A stretch of 64,000 nt of DNA, from NCBI RefSeq assembly GCF_007786475.1, contig NZ_VNJJ01000007.1:164537-228536 (forward strand), read 5' to 3'. This document shows, piece by piece, positions 1 to 8,669 of this stretch (position 1 is its first letter; each line of letters begins with the position of its first letter). This DNA is from Cohnella terricola. GTDB lineage: Bacteria; Bacillota; Bacilli; Paenibacillales; Paenibacillaceae. Both the position numbers and the translations under genes were made by a program. Below the pieces are notes generated by a model. The model ran no database searches. It was not told the DNA's origin and worked only from the letters and a program-made list of their open reading frames with translations.

Positions 1-750
1 TTCAATTTGTAGCTCATCATCCAATATCCCGATATCGTAAGCTGCTGGATCCATAATCTCCTCACCCATCTCTGGTGCTATCACTTCACGATCCTCATCG
101 GTTAATTCTGCACCAAATATAAAGTCAGATAGATCTTCAACTAAATACGCCACATTATCACTTGGATTAGGCAAATAATGTTTTACTTCAGCAATCTGAT
201 ATGCCTCATCAAGGGCATATGTAAGGATATGAAACTCAGTATAAGATGATTGAAAGTTTTCTAATTCTTCTTTCACTCGGTTCTCAGAAACAAAAAACGA
301 AAGTTGCTCATATTTCTCAAATGTTTCACCGTCTATTACTTGATGGAAATCTGAAAACACCAAGTTTTTATTGATTTTAGATAGTTCATGTAAATACGTT
401 CGATGTAATCCTTTATTACCTTTATTCGCAGGTAATTTAGACTGTGAAAAACATTTCTCGTTAAAATAGGCTGCATTCTTAATCAGAAAAAGAATTTTAG
501 ACTCACCATGAATAAATTGAAGATAGTCCCATGTTAAGCCTGCTTTAGATTTTTTATATTTAAAGCCATAGTCAATACACTCTTCTGCAACTTTACTTTC
601 AATGAAATTTCCTTTAGTCCAAGCAAATGCTGAACTTATCTTCATTTTTACCTTTCTATCCTTACGATGTTCAATGTACTCACGATAACCTTCCACAATA
701 GCTTCAACAATCATTTTATTATGCTCGGAATTAAATTTATATTGCTCCAA
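1..750 (-). CDS. Unrecognised AT-rich protein, C-terminus cut by window edge
   Basis: A continuous frame of 250 codons runs from a TTG start at 750 off the left edge. The start is supported by an AGGAGTG ribosome-binding site six bases upstream. The protein is soluble-looking, with no signal peptide or membrane segment. It is Lys/Glu-rich in the first half (for example AWTKGNFIESKVAEE near residues 43-57) and acidic at the visible end. I do not recognise the family. Its codons are strongly A/T-ending, unlike every other gene in the window, and it lies just beyond the 3' end of ssrA, a well-known integration site. Inference: it is the edge of an acquired island or prophage. No integrase is visible in the window. 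Confidence 0.75.
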   Translation of the reverse strand, partial: MEQYKFNSEHNKMIVEAIVEGYREYIEHRKDRKVKMKISSAFAWTKGNFIESKVAEECIDYGFKYKKSKAGLTWDYLQFIHGESKILFLIKNAAYFNEKCFSQSKLPANKGNKGLHRTYLHELSKINKNLVFSDFHQVIDGETFEKYEQLSFFVSENRVKEELENFQSSYTEFHILTYALDEAYQIAEVKHYLPNPSDNVAYLVEDLSDFIFGAELTDEDREVIAPEMGEEIMDPAAYDIGILDDELQIE

Positions 751-904
751 ATCAATCACTCCTATTCATAATAAATAAGCCTCCTTTAGTTTAATTCAAA
801 ACCACACTAATGGAAATGATTTTTTGTTTTTTTATTAAAGTTATTTCAAAAATACAAGGTTATATTTAAACCTTTAAAATAGATTCCAACTATGAGTCAA
901 GGAA

Positions 905-940
905 AAGCAAAAATCCACAACCTCGTGCGGTTGTGGATTT
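905..940 (-). terminator. Rho-independent terminator of ssrA
   Basis: A 12-bp perfect stem (911-922 with 929-940) around a 6-base loop lies directly after the tmRNA 3' end. It is followed on the minus strand by a T-rich run broken by GC (TTTTTGCTTTTCC). Confidence 0.9.
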
Positions 941-943
941 GCA

Positions 944-1310
944 TGGTGGAGGCGAGGGGAGTCGAACCCCTGTCCGAAGACAACGCCACATGTGCTTCTA
1001 CGGGTGTAGTGACAGATTTGATGTCACCCTAGAGACTCCCTGTCACCGGATTCTCTTCGGGTCAGCCTGATTGTCTTCTTCAGCTAGCCCCAGGCGGAGA
1101 CTAGACAGCGTATCCCACTAAAGTTGAGCCCTTAGCCCGCCACATGGGCGATGGAGAGTAAGAGCCTGGTGACCGTTATTAGGCGGCCAGAGCCAGAGTT
1201 GGTTGTTTAGCTTTGCCGTTTAAATAGGCTTCCGCGTTAGTGAAGCAGACGCAGCCCTACTACCCGCTACCCACGCTCGTCCTGTCCCCGTCGAATCCAT
1301 AAACGCCCCC
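944..1310 (-). ncRNA. ssrA: tmRNA (transfer-messenger RNA)
   Basis: The RNA rescues stalled ribosomes with SmpB and adds a degradation tag. The minus strand opens with GGGGGCGTTTATGG followed by the conserved TTCGACGGGG, and closes with a T-arm GGTTCGACTCCCC and an encoded CCA (944-946). The tag frame is 1217 down to 1182 and reads GKAKQPTLALAA, followed by two TAA stops. The ALAA end is the usual ClpXP/ClpAP-type degron. smpB lies just upstream on the same strand, as in Bacillus. The ends are assigned by homology of the acceptor halves and could be off by one or two bases at 5'. Confidence 0.96.
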
Positions 1311-1398
1311 GAATATTCGAGTGGCCGAGCGTCTAAACGCCGGAACTCGGAAGGTCACCCGCGACGGATGATTAGAACTAAGCTGTGTTGCAAAATCT

Positions 1399-1404
1399 AT
1401 TATA
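1399..1404 (-). promoter_or_regulatory. Candidate -10 box of ssrA
   Basis: A perfect TATAAT on the minus strand lies about 90 bases before the mature tmRNA 5' end, which would leave a leader to be trimmed. No good -35 is visible at 16-18 bases, so the call is weak. Confidence 0.35.
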
Positions 1405-1479
1405 ACACGTACGGCTTGCCTTTACTCGAAATGTTGATGCCAACATTGGCACTTTGTGCTCGCGATGCCAGCCGGCACA

Positions 1480-1956
1480 TTAATACTTCTGCTTCTCCCG
1501 AAGGATCCGCTGAATATCGCGCTGAGCATCCCGCTTGGCATCGGACTCGCGCTTGTCGTAGAGCTTTTTCCCTTTACCAAAGCCGATCAGGCACTTGGCA
1601 TAGCCGTTGCGGACATACACGCGAAGAGGAACGATTGTGTATCCATCACGCTTGGTAAGTCCGAGAAGCTTATGGATCTGCTCTTTATGAAGCAAAAGCT
1701 TGCGAGCGCGCGTCGGGTCCGTCGGATTGTGGCGGTTGCCTTGCTCGAACGGACTGATGTGCATATTGTGCAGGAAAATCTCGCCGTTACGGATCGTCGC
1801 GAACGAATCGTTCAGATTCGCGCGGCCGGTGCGCAGAGACTTGATCTCAGTGCCCGTCAGTACCATCCCGGCTTCATAGGTGTCTTCGATGAAGTAATCG
1901 TGGGATGCTTTTTTGTTCTGCGCGAGAGGTTTGTCGTATTGACTCTTCTTGCCCAC
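1480..1956 (-). CDS. smpB: SsrA-binding protein SmpB
   Basis: SmpB binds the tRNA-like part of tmRNA and carries it into stalled ribosomes. The 158-residue product has the family length. It shows the N-terminal [17 protein letters not shown] block (residues 14-30), GTEIKSLR (35-42), the central [11 protein letters not shown] loop (about 127-137) and the basic helical C-terminal tail [12 protein letters not shown] that enters the mRNA channel. The start is GTG, read with AGGTGAAGGAA upstream. ssrA follows on the same strand. Relative to B. subtilis the usual rnr-smpB adjacency is broken here by pyrB, a patatin-like gene and an oppositely transcribed peptidase. Confidence 0.97.
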   Translation of the reverse strand: MGKKSQYDKPLAQNKKASHDYFIEDTYEAGMVLTGTEIKSLRTGRANLNDSFATIRNGEIFLHNMHISPFEQGNRHNPTDPTRARKLLLHKEQIHKLLGLTKRDGYTIVPLRVYVRNGYAKCLIGFGKGKKLYDKRESDAKRDAQRDIQRILREKQKY

Positions 1957-2062
1957 TTTCCTTCACCTGCCTACCTAGTATTTGAAAATGCCGGACTTTT
2001 ATTATATCACGCCGTACATCGCTCGTTCAAACTTCTTTTGAATCTCCCACTCAACAAGACAA

Positions 2063-2102
2063 CAAACCGCGGAAGAAAATAACTTTCCTCTCCCGCGGTT
2101 TG
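2063..2102. terminator. Hairpin after pyrB, probable terminator
   Basis: AACCGCGG (2064-2071) pairs with CCGCGGTT (2093-2100) across an A/T-rich loop, just past the pyrB stop. The T tract on the minus strand is poor (TTTGTTGTC), so termination strength is uncertain. Confidence 0.6.
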
Positions 2103-2113
2103 ATCGTACGAGC

Positions 2114-3049
2114 TTAGTTTCCCCGAGATTCCACGATACACTTGTCGACCAACGCCATCCGGATGTACAAGCCGTTGACGGCTTGGCGGAAGTACGCCGC
2201 GCGAGGGTCATCATCGACTTCCTCGGTGATCTCGCCCGCGCGAGGGAGCGGATGCAGCACGATCGCGTCCTTGCTCATCCGCGACATCAGCTCGGCATCG
2301 ACGATGTACTGGCCGGAAGCTTTCTCGTACTCCTCGACCGACGGGAACCGTTCCTTCTGAATCCGCGTCTGGTAGAGGACGTCGATCGAACCGGCGACCG
2401 AATTCAGGTCATTCGTTTCCACGTAGCGAATGCCCTTCTCATCCATATACTTCTTCACGTTCTCCGGAATCCGAACGTTATCCGGGGAGATGTAGTAGAT
2501 CATAACGTCCTGGTAATTCGCCAGCATATAGCTGAGGGAGTGAACCGTCCGCCCGTAAGCCAGATCCCCGACCATCGCGATCTTCAGCCCGTCGATCTTG
2601 CCGAACTCCTTGCGAATCGTATACGTATCGAGCAGCGCCTGCGTCGGGTGCTCTCCCGCTCCGTCCCCGGCGTTAATGACCGGAATCGGGGAGACCTTCG
2701 CCGCACGCTTGGCCGCGCCGATCTCCGTATGCCGCATGACGATGACGTCGCTGTACCCGCTAACGATGCGGATCGTGTCCTCCAGCGTCTCGCCCTTGAT
2801 CGCGGAGGAGAATTGCGCGGCGTTTTCCGTTCCGATTACTCCTCCGCCCATCCGGTGCATCGCCGACTCGAAAGACAATCTCGTCCGCGTACTCGCCTCG
2901 AAGAACAGCGTCGTCATGATCCGTCCCTCGTGCCGTCTGTCTCCGCCCTTGGCGACAACCTTCTCCATGTCTTTGGCCGCGTCGAATAAGCGCTCGAGCT
3001 CGTCTCTTTCGAATTGCTTCGCTCCGAGCACGTGATATAACTGTTTCAT
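2114..3049 (-). CDS. pyrB: Aspartate carbamoyltransferase, E. coli-like class
   Basis: The enzyme joins carbamoyl phosphate and aspartate in the second step of pyrimidine synthesis. The 311-residue product carries the carbamoyl-phosphate loop FFEASTRTR (residues 49-57), KGETL (85-89), HPTQ (134-137) and HPLPR near residue 265. The start chosen is the ATG with GGGGAGG about ten bases upstream; a longer upstream frame lacks a site. By memory of family sequences it is much closer to E. coli PyrB (MRH, GDLAYGRTVHSL, TRIQKER, AVNGLY) than to the Bacillus enzyme. It stands alone, with no pyr operon genes and no pyrI regulatory subunit beside it, so it may be a second or acquired copy. Confidence 0.92.
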   Translation of the reverse strand: MKQLYHVLGAKQFERDELERLFDAAKDMEKVVAKGGDRRHEGRIMTTLFFEASTRTRLSFESAMHRMGGGVIGTENAAQFSSAIKGETLEDTIRIVSGYSDVIVMRHTEIGAAKRAAKVSPIPVINAGDGAGEHPTQALLDTYTIRKEFGKIDGLKIAMVGDLAYGRTVHSLSYMLANYQDVMIYYISPDNVRIPENVKKYMDEKGIRYVETNDLNSVAGSIDVLYQTRIQKERFPSVEEYEKASGQYIVDAELMSRMSKDAIVLHPLPRAGEITEEVDDDPRAAYFRQAVNGLYIRMALVDKCIVESRGN

Positions 3050-3196
3050 TGATAAGCAGCCTCCCCGACATACGTGTCCGTGTCCATGCACACTAAATAC
3101 TATCCTATAAGATACGATCGCGATTGTAAATTGGCAATCCGCGTACATTTTCGCTCCGCCGCCCGAATCGGGTCGAGCGGATTCCGCGACTCAGAA

Positions 3197-4048
3197 TTAC
3201 CGCGAAGCCCAAGCTTGCAACGTAGGCAACAGCCGCTTCGCATCCTCGTACCCTTGCTCGTACAATGCTTGCAACTTTACCGGGTCGCGCTCCATTCGTC
3301 CAACCTTTAACGTCTGCTCCGGCCGAATGACGAACGCCGCTCCCGCGCGTTCTTGCTGCTCAATATAGGTCACCGTATCGTTATACACCTTGTGGCGAGT
3401 CAGCATCGTGTCCACGAATTTCGGATACTTACCATAAGCGCGGCGAACGAGCCACGCCATCCGATTCGGCGACTTGAGGTAGTCCGAATTCCGGGTCAGG
3501 ATCAGAATGTTGCGCGAATATCCGTCCCGCTCGGCCTGGCGAAGCGGAATCGGGTCCGAGATTCCCCCGTCGAGATAAGGTTTTCCCTTATATTCCACGA
3601 TCGGCGCGATAAAAGGCAGAGAACTCGACGCCCGAAGCGCACTCAGCAAGTCGAAGTCCGGATCGCTCTTGTAATGGTAGACCGCCTTCCCGGTCTCGCA
3701 ATCGGTCGTACCGATGGCAAGCTCCTCGCTGCTGGCCGCGAACGCCTCATTATCGAACGGGGCAAGCGAATTCGGAATTTCATCGAAAATAAAGTCCATG
3801 CCGAACAACTGTCTATTCTTAAACCAATTCCTCCAAGATAGGTAACGCGGGTCCGACACCCAGTCGACGTTGACTTTCTTATTGCGCCCCTTCTGTCTGG
3901 ACAGATAACTCGACGCCACGCACGCCCCGGCCGATACGCCTACTATATAAGGGAAATAAACATTCTGCTCCGCAAAATACTCCAGTACCCCGGCCGTATA
4001 CACCGAGCGCATGCCCCCGCCTTCTAGAACGAGTCCAACCGATTCCAT
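3197..4048 (-). CDS. Patatin-like phospholipase family protein
   Basis: This is a 283-residue alpha/beta hydrolase-like lipid acyl hydrolase. It shows the three patatin signatures in order: the oxyanion loop LEGGGMR (residues 8-14), the nucleophile elbow GVSAG with Ser near 39, and the catalytic-dyad DGG (DGGISDP) near residue 160. There is no signal peptide, so it should be cytosolic, like the RssA/YjjU group. The ATG is preceded by AAGGAGG at a good distance. It is upstream of pyrB on the same strand with a gap of about 150 bases, so co-transcription is possible but not shown. The substrate is unknown. Confidence 0.9.
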   Translation of the reverse strand: MESVGLVLEGGGMRSVYTAGVLEYFAEQNVYFPYIVGVSAGACVASSYLSRQKGRNKKVNVDWVSDPRYLSWRNWFKNRQLFGMDFIFDEIPNSLAPFDNEAFAASSEELAIGTTDCETGKAVYHYKSDPDFDLLSALRASSSLPFIAPIVEYKGKPYLDGGISDPIPLRQAERDGYSRNILILTRNSDYLKSPNRMAWLVRRAYGKYPKFVDTMLTRHKVYNDTVTYIEQQERAGAAFVIRPEQTLKVGRMERDPVKLQALYEQGYEDAKRLLPTLQAWASR

Positions 4049-4223
4049 ACTTCAGCCTCCTTGCCGTACAGCAACCCATTCACATCTCTTTCCATCTTTC
4101 CACACTAGCACCTCGCAAACGATCGCGCAACGTTCGATCGGCGGAGGCCGTCCGCCTCCCGTCCTTCACTAGATACCGTGCCCGCGATTCTGTACAATTA
4201 AAGAAACGAAAGGCGGTTAAAAT

Positions 4224-5318
4224 ATGACGACAATTTCTCGTATCGATAAGCTTCAGTCCTATATGGAAAACCATCAGCTCGACGCGATGCTGATTACCTC
4301 CCCCAAACACGTTTATTATTTGACGGGATTCGCCTCCGATCCTCACGAAAGGCTGCTTGCGTTGGTTCTGCCCCGTGGAGAGGAAGCGCAACTGCTCGTA
4401 CCGGCTCTCGATTATGAAGCCGCCAAGGCAGCTTCTTCGGTAACGGGTATCCAAACTCACGGTGACACGGATAACGCTTATGAGATTCTAGGACGACTGC
4501 TTCCCACATCCGCTAATCGGATCGGCGTAGAAAAGGACGATCTGAGCGTCAGCCGTTTCGAAGCGATCGCCGCAGCGTTCAATGCGGAGAACTTCGCGGA
4601 TATCGGCCGGCCGCTGCGCGAGATGCGCGCGATCAAGACGCCGGAGGAGGCCGAGCGGATGCGGCAAGCTGTCCGGATCGTCGAAGACGTTCTCCGCGCG
4701 GGCGTCGCCCAAGTCAAACCCGGGGTGACGGAGATCGAGCTCGTCGCCGAACTGGAATACCGAATGAAGAAGCTCGGGGCGCAAGGCCCTTCGTTTGACA
4801 CGCTCGTGCTCACCGGCCCCAAGACGGCGATGCCGCACGGGCATCCAGACCATCGCAAGGTCGCCGAAGGAGAGTTGATTCTCTTCGATCTGGGCGTGTT
4901 CGCAGATGGCTATGCTTCGGATATTACCCGAACGTTCGCGGTCGGGGACATTTCGGAGGATCTGAAGCGCATCTACCAGTCCGTACTGGACGGCAACCTG
5001 AAAGCAATCGAAGCCATCCGACCGGGCATCGCTTTCGGCAGCTTGGATCGCGCCGCTCGGGATACGATCGCTGCCGCCGGTTACGGCCCGTACTTCAATC
5101 ATCGGCTGGGTCACGGTCTCGGCATGGACATCCATGAGTACCCATCGATTCACGGCAACAACGAAGACATCGTGCTAGCGGGCATGACGTTTACAGTTGA
5201 ACCGGGCATCTATGTACCGGGTATCGGCGGTGTCCGCATCGAGGACGACGTTCTTGTCACGGCCGACGGCGTCGAGGTGCTGACGACCTATCCGAAAGAG
5301 CTTACGATCATCGGGTAA
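4224..5318 (+). CDS. M24 family Xaa-Pro aminopeptidase/dipeptidase
   Basis: This is a dinuclear-metal peptidase that cleaves before or after proline. The 364-residue protein has an N-terminal creatinase-like domain (about 1-130) and a C-terminal pita-bread domain. The five metal ligands are visible in context: the two Asp in FDLGVFADGYASDITR, the His in HRLGHGLGMD, Glu in FTVEPGIY and Glu in GGVRIEDD. The length and sequence fit the Bacillus YqhT/PapA and PepQ group. The ribosome-binding site AAAGGCGG is modest. It is the only plus-strand gene in the first 9.9 kb and converges on rnr with a shared terminator. Confidence 0.93.
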   Translation: MTTISRIDKLQSYMENHQLDAMLITSPKHVYYLTGFASDPHERLLALVLPRGEEAQLLVPALDYEAAKAASSVTGIQTHGDTDNAYEILGRLLPTSANRIGVEKDDLSVSRFEAIAAAFNAENFADIGRPLREMRAIKTPEEAERMRQAVRIVEDVLRAGVAQVKPGVTEIELVAELEYRMKKLGAQGPSFDTLVLTGPKTAMPHGHPDHRKVAEGELILFDLGVFADGYASDITRTFAVGDISEDLKRIYQSVLDGNLKAIEAIRPGIAFGSLDRAARDTIAAAGYGPYFNHRLGHGLGMDIHEYPSIHGNNEDIVLAGMTFTVEPGIYVPGIGGVRIEDDVLVTADGVEVLTTYPKELTIIG

Positions 5319-5328
5319 AATAACGAAG

Positions 5329-5368
5329 AAAAACCTTCCGGCATCATGCAATACGCCGGAAGGTTTTT
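5329..5368. terminator. Bidirectional terminator between pepQ-like gene and rnr
   Basis: AAAAACCTTCCGGC (5329-5342) pairs perfectly with the matching arm (5355-5368) across a 12-base loop. A run of T follows on the plus strand and a run of A precedes the stem, so it can stop both convergent genes. Confidence 0.95.
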
Positions 5369-5372
5369 GTCG

Positions 5373-8180
5373 TTAGTCGTTCTTTTTCTTGCGTCTCCGC
5401 GGCTTATCTCCCTCGGACGGTTTCGGAACGACCGCCTCCGTCTTGGAAACCTGCTTCTTCCCTCTAACCTCCGCGCCGCCGCGACCGCGATCTCCGCCGT
5501 CGCGGCCCTTGCGTTTGCCATAGGATTTGCCGCCATCAGCCTCGTCGTCGATCGTTTTGTAGTTGCCCGAACGAGGCAATCCCCACATATCCAGTACCGG
5601 ACCACGCCTTTTTTTCGGGGACGCGACCGAGCTCGTTTTGCTATCGGAACGCACGCCGCTTTCAGCCTTCGGCTTCTCGATCACAGGCGCCGCGCCTTTA
5701 GCCTTCTGCGTTTCTACCACGGGCGCTGGAGCTTTCGCCTTCTTTTTCCTCCGGCCTCCGCCAGAGACGACGCTGTTATAGAAGCCTCCGTCCAAGTCCA
5801 CAGCCGGCGCTTCTTCGACGGCTCTTGCGCCGCCGTCATTGACTTTATGTTTGCGCCGATCCTCGCGCACGCCGCCTTTCTTGCCCGGACCTTTGCCCCC
5901 GCGGCCGCCGCCATGATCGCCGCCGACGCCGACAAACCGACCCGCGGCGTTCAGCTTCTTGCGCTTGCGCGCGGCATTGCCGCCACCGCCACCCTGGCCG
6001 CGAACGTCGACCCAGTTCACGCGTCCCGCGCTGCGCGGCTTCATGTTGACCATCTCGAAATCGATCGTATGGTCGCTCATGTTCACCCTCGACACGCGGA
6101 TCTCGACCTCGTCGCCGATTCGGTAGATCTTCGACGTCCGTTCCCCGATCAACGCCATATGCAGCTCGTGGAAATGATAATAGTCGTCCGTCAGATCGCT
6201 AAGACGAATAAGGCCTTCGACCGTATTTTCCAGCTCGATGAACATCCCGAAGCTCGTGACGCCGCTGATGATACCCGTGAACTCTTCGCCGATCTTGTCG
6301 AGCATGAACTCGGCCTTCTTCAGCTTCGCCGTGTCCCGCTCCGCGTCCACCGCCACGCGTTCCCGCTCCGAGGATTGCAGCGCGATGTCCGGCATCCGGG
6401 CGTTCAAGGAATCGTAACGGTTCTCCGGCAGCGCTCCCCCGTTCTCCAGCACCTCGCGCATGACGCGATGGATCACGAGGTCGGGATAACGGCGAATCGG
6501 CGACGTGAAGTGCGAATAGTATTCCGCGGCCAACCCGAAATGCCCCAGGCTCTCCGCTTCGTATTTCGCCTGCTTCATCGATCGCAGCATCATCGTGCTC
6601 AGTACCGTTTCTTCCTTCTTGCCTCGAATCTCTTCCAGCAAAGTCTGCAGCGCCCTCGGGTGCACCGTATTTCCCTTGCCCCGGACCGCATAACCGAAGT
6701 TGCTCGCAAATTGCATGAACGTCATCAGCTTCTCGTTCGTCGGCTCTTCGTGTATCCGGTAGATGAATGGCACTTTCAGCCAGTGAAAATGTTCCGCCAC
6801 CGTCTCGTTCGCCGCGAGCATGAATTCCTCGATGATCTGCTCGGCGATGGACCGTTCGCGCTTGACAATATCGACCGGCTTGCCCTCCGTGTCCACGATC
6901 ACTTTCGACTCCTGGAAGTCGAAGTCGATCGCGCCACGGCGCATCCGCATATCCCGCAAGCCCAAGGCCATTTCCTTCATCAGCTTGAACGTATCGACCA
7001 GTCCCGCGTACCGCTCGGTCACTTCCTGGTCTTCTTCGTTCAATATTTTACGCACGTTCGTGTACGTCATTCTCTCTACGGTCCGAATAACGCTCGTGAA
7101 CACGTCGTAACGCACCCGCTTCATCGTGCCGGGCTCGAACTCCATCTCGCAGGACATCGTCAGCCGATCCACTCGTGGGTTCAGCGAGCAGATGCCGTTG
7201 GACAGCCGATGCGGCAACATCGGGATGACGCGGTCGACCAGATAGACGCTGCAGCCCCGATTATAGGCTTCTTCGTCCAGCTTCGACTTCTCCCGCACGT
7301 AATAGCTCACGTCCGCGATATGAACGCCAAGGAGCAGATTGCCGTTAGGCAACCTTTCCACGTTCACCGCGTCGTCGAGATCCTTGGCGTCTTCTCCGTC
7401 GATCGTCACGATGACCCGGTTCCTCAAGTCCCTGCGGCCTTGCTGAACGATCTCCTCTTCCGTGATCGAATCCGGCGCGGCCTCGGCTTCCTCCAGCACG
7501 TCGCCGGGAAAGCTCTCCGGCAGGCCATGCTTGCGAATAATGCTCAGAATGTCTACGCCCGGATCATCCTTATGACCAAGGATTTCGATAATCTCGCCCT
7601 CGGCAGCCGTACGCCCTTCCGGGTAAGTAATAATGTTCACGACGACCTTCTGTCCGGTCACCGCGCCTTTGAAGTTCTCGCTTTTAATGAAGACATCCTT
7701 CGTGATTCGCTTGTCGTCCGGCTCTACGAAGCCGAAGCTATCGTGATTGTGGAACAGGCCGACGACCTGCGTCACCGCCCGCTTGACGATGCGAACGATC
7801 TCGCCCTCAAGCTTGCCGTTCTCGTTCTTCGCGGACACCCGCGCAAGCACGATATCCCCGTTCATCGTCCCTTTCATGTCGTTCGCATGAATGTACAGAT
7901 CGGGATGTTCCTTATCATCCGGAATGAGGAAAGCAAAGCCCTTCGGATGGGTCTGAATGCGTCCCCGCAACAAATTCATCCGTTCCGGAACGCCGTAGCG
8001 GTCCGAACGGGTCAGCAGAATTTTGCCCTCTTGCTCCATCTCGGTCAACATCCGCAGGAATTCTTTGAATTCCGCCGCGTCCTCGATGCCGAAATGTTTC
8101 TCCAACTCTTTGTATGTCATCGGTTTATAAGCGGTCTCCCGCATAAAATTGAGCAGCTCCTGCTCCGTGCACAGCGGCAT
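5373..8180 (-). CDS. rnr: Ribonuclease R
   Basis: A 3'-to-5' processive exoribonuclease that degrades structured RNA and acts with SmpB/tmRNA on non-stop messages. The 935-residue product has a winged-helix start, two cold-shock domains (about 65-230), an RNB catalytic domain with TIDGEDAKDLDDAV (active-site aspartates, near 255-270), HFTSPIRRYPD (near 560) and an S1 domain (about 640-720). A Gly/Lys/Arg-rich tail of about 210 residues follows, much longer than in B. subtilis RNase R (779 aa in total). The start is the ATG eight bases after GAGG; a GTG three codons upstream overlaps that site and is rejected. secG lies upstream on the same strand. Confidence 0.96.
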   Translation of the reverse strand: MPLCTEQELLNFMRETAYKPMTYKELEKHFGIEDAAEFKEFLRMLTEMEQEGKILLTRSDRYGVPERMNLLRGRIQTHPKGFAFLIPDDKEHPDLYIHANDMKGTMNGDIVLARVSAKNENGKLEGEIVRIVKRAVTQVVGLFHNHDSFGFVEPDDKRITKDVFIKSENFKGAVTGQKVVVNIITYPEGRTAAEGEIIEILGHKDDPGVDILSIIRKHGLPESFPGDVLEEAEAAPDSITEEEIVQQGRRDLRNRVIVTIDGEDAKDLDDAVNVERLPNGNLLLGVHIADVSYYVREKSKLDEEAYNRGCSVYLVDRVIPMLPHRLSNGICSLNPRVDRLTMSCEMEFEPGTMKRVRYDVFTSVIRTVERMTYTNVRKILNEEDQEVTERYAGLVDTFKLMKEMALGLRDMRMRRGAIDFDFQESKVIVDTEGKPVDIVKRERSIAEQIIEEFMLAANETVAEHFHWLKVPFIYRIHEEPTNEKLMTFMQFASNFGYAVRGKGNTVHPRALQTLLEEIRGKKEETVLSTMMLRSMKQAKYEAESLGHFGLAAEYYSHFTSPIRRYPDLVIHRVMREVLENGGALPENRYDSLNARMPDIALQSSERERVAVDAERDTAKLKKAEFMLDKIGEEFTGIISGVTSFGMFIELENTVEGLIRLSDLTDDYYHFHELHMALIGERTSKIYRIGDEVEIRVSRVNMSDHTIDFEMVNMKPRSAGRVNWVDVRGQGGGGGNAARKRKKLNAAGRFVGVGGDHGGGRGGKGPGKKGGVREDRRKHKVNDGGARAVEEAPAVDLDGGFYNSVVSGGGRRKKKAKAPAPVVETQKAKGAAPVIEKPKAESGVRSDSKTSSVASPKKRRGPVLDMWGLPRSGNYKTIDDEADGGKSYGKRKGRDGGDRGRGGAEVRGKKQVSKTEAVVPKPSEGDKPRRRKKKND

Positions 8181-8263
8181 CCGTATCACCTCGTCCTACG
8201 TATAGTATGTACACATTGCGGCCTTGGCAATCGGACGAGCCTTCCACCCCGCGCGCAACCTAC

Positions 8264-8292
8264 AAAAAAAGCAGGAAGCTCGCGCTCCCTGC
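8264..8292 (-). terminator. Terminator between secG and rnr
   Basis: On the minus strand GCAGGGAGC pairs with GCTTCCTGC around a GCGA tetraloop and runs straight into seven T. rnr therefore probably also has its own promoter in the short gap. Confidence 0.9.
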
Positions 8293-8308
8293 CTCATCTT
8301 ATCCCGTA

Positions 8309-8545
8309 CTAGTTTTTCACGAAATAAGCAACCACCAAAGAAAGGATGAAGAAACCAACCGCCAACCCGATCGTCAGACGTTGCAGGAACAGATCGATCC
8401 CGCGAGCTTTCGTCTTCCCGAACAAGTGCTCGGCTCCGCCGGAGATTGCGCCCGACAAGCCCGCGCTCTTACCCTTCTGAAGCAATACGACCGCAATAAG
8501 TCCCAGAGAGAAGACAACCAAGATTATTTTAAGTACGACGTCCAT
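8309..8545 (-). CDS. secG: Preprotein translocase subunit SecG
   Basis: A small membrane partner of SecYE. The 78-residue protein has two hydrophobic helices (about 3-22 and 55-75) separated by the family's central [17 protein letters not shown] segment (22-38). The length is standard and the position upstream of rnr matches Bacillus. Confidence 0.95.
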   Translation of the reverse strand: MDVVLKIILVVFSLGLIAVVLLQKGKSAGLSGAISGGAEHLFGKTKARGIDLFLQRLTIGLAVGFFILSLVVAYFVKN

Positions 8546-8586
8546 CGCTTACACCCCCTAGATCCCGTTACAAAAACAGTATTCTC

Positions 8587-8616
8587 ATTTTATCATAATC
8601 TCTATCCTGTTGACAA
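8587..8616 (-). promoter_or_regulatory. Sigma-A type promoter of secG
   Basis: On the minus strand TTGTCA (8611-8616) is followed after 18 bases by TAAAAT (8587-8592), about 40 bases before the secG start. Confidence 0.65.
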
Positions 8617-8669
8617 CCTTCTCATCATTCTGCGAGAAAATGGCACTTCCCATGCCGGCGCCCTGCTAC

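Noticed and set aside
3050..3148. A 33-residue N-terminal extension of PyrB
   Set aside because: It is open by chance, has no ribosome-binding site and is absent from the family; GGGGAGG marks the internal ATG.
5346..8312. A 988-codon open frame opposite rnr
   Set aside because: It is the antisense shadow of rnr in a GC-rich gene; its translation is Arg/His-rich without any domain, and it has no ribosome-binding site. The same holds for the long antisense frames opposite gpmI, eno, pgk, hisD and the binding-protein genes.
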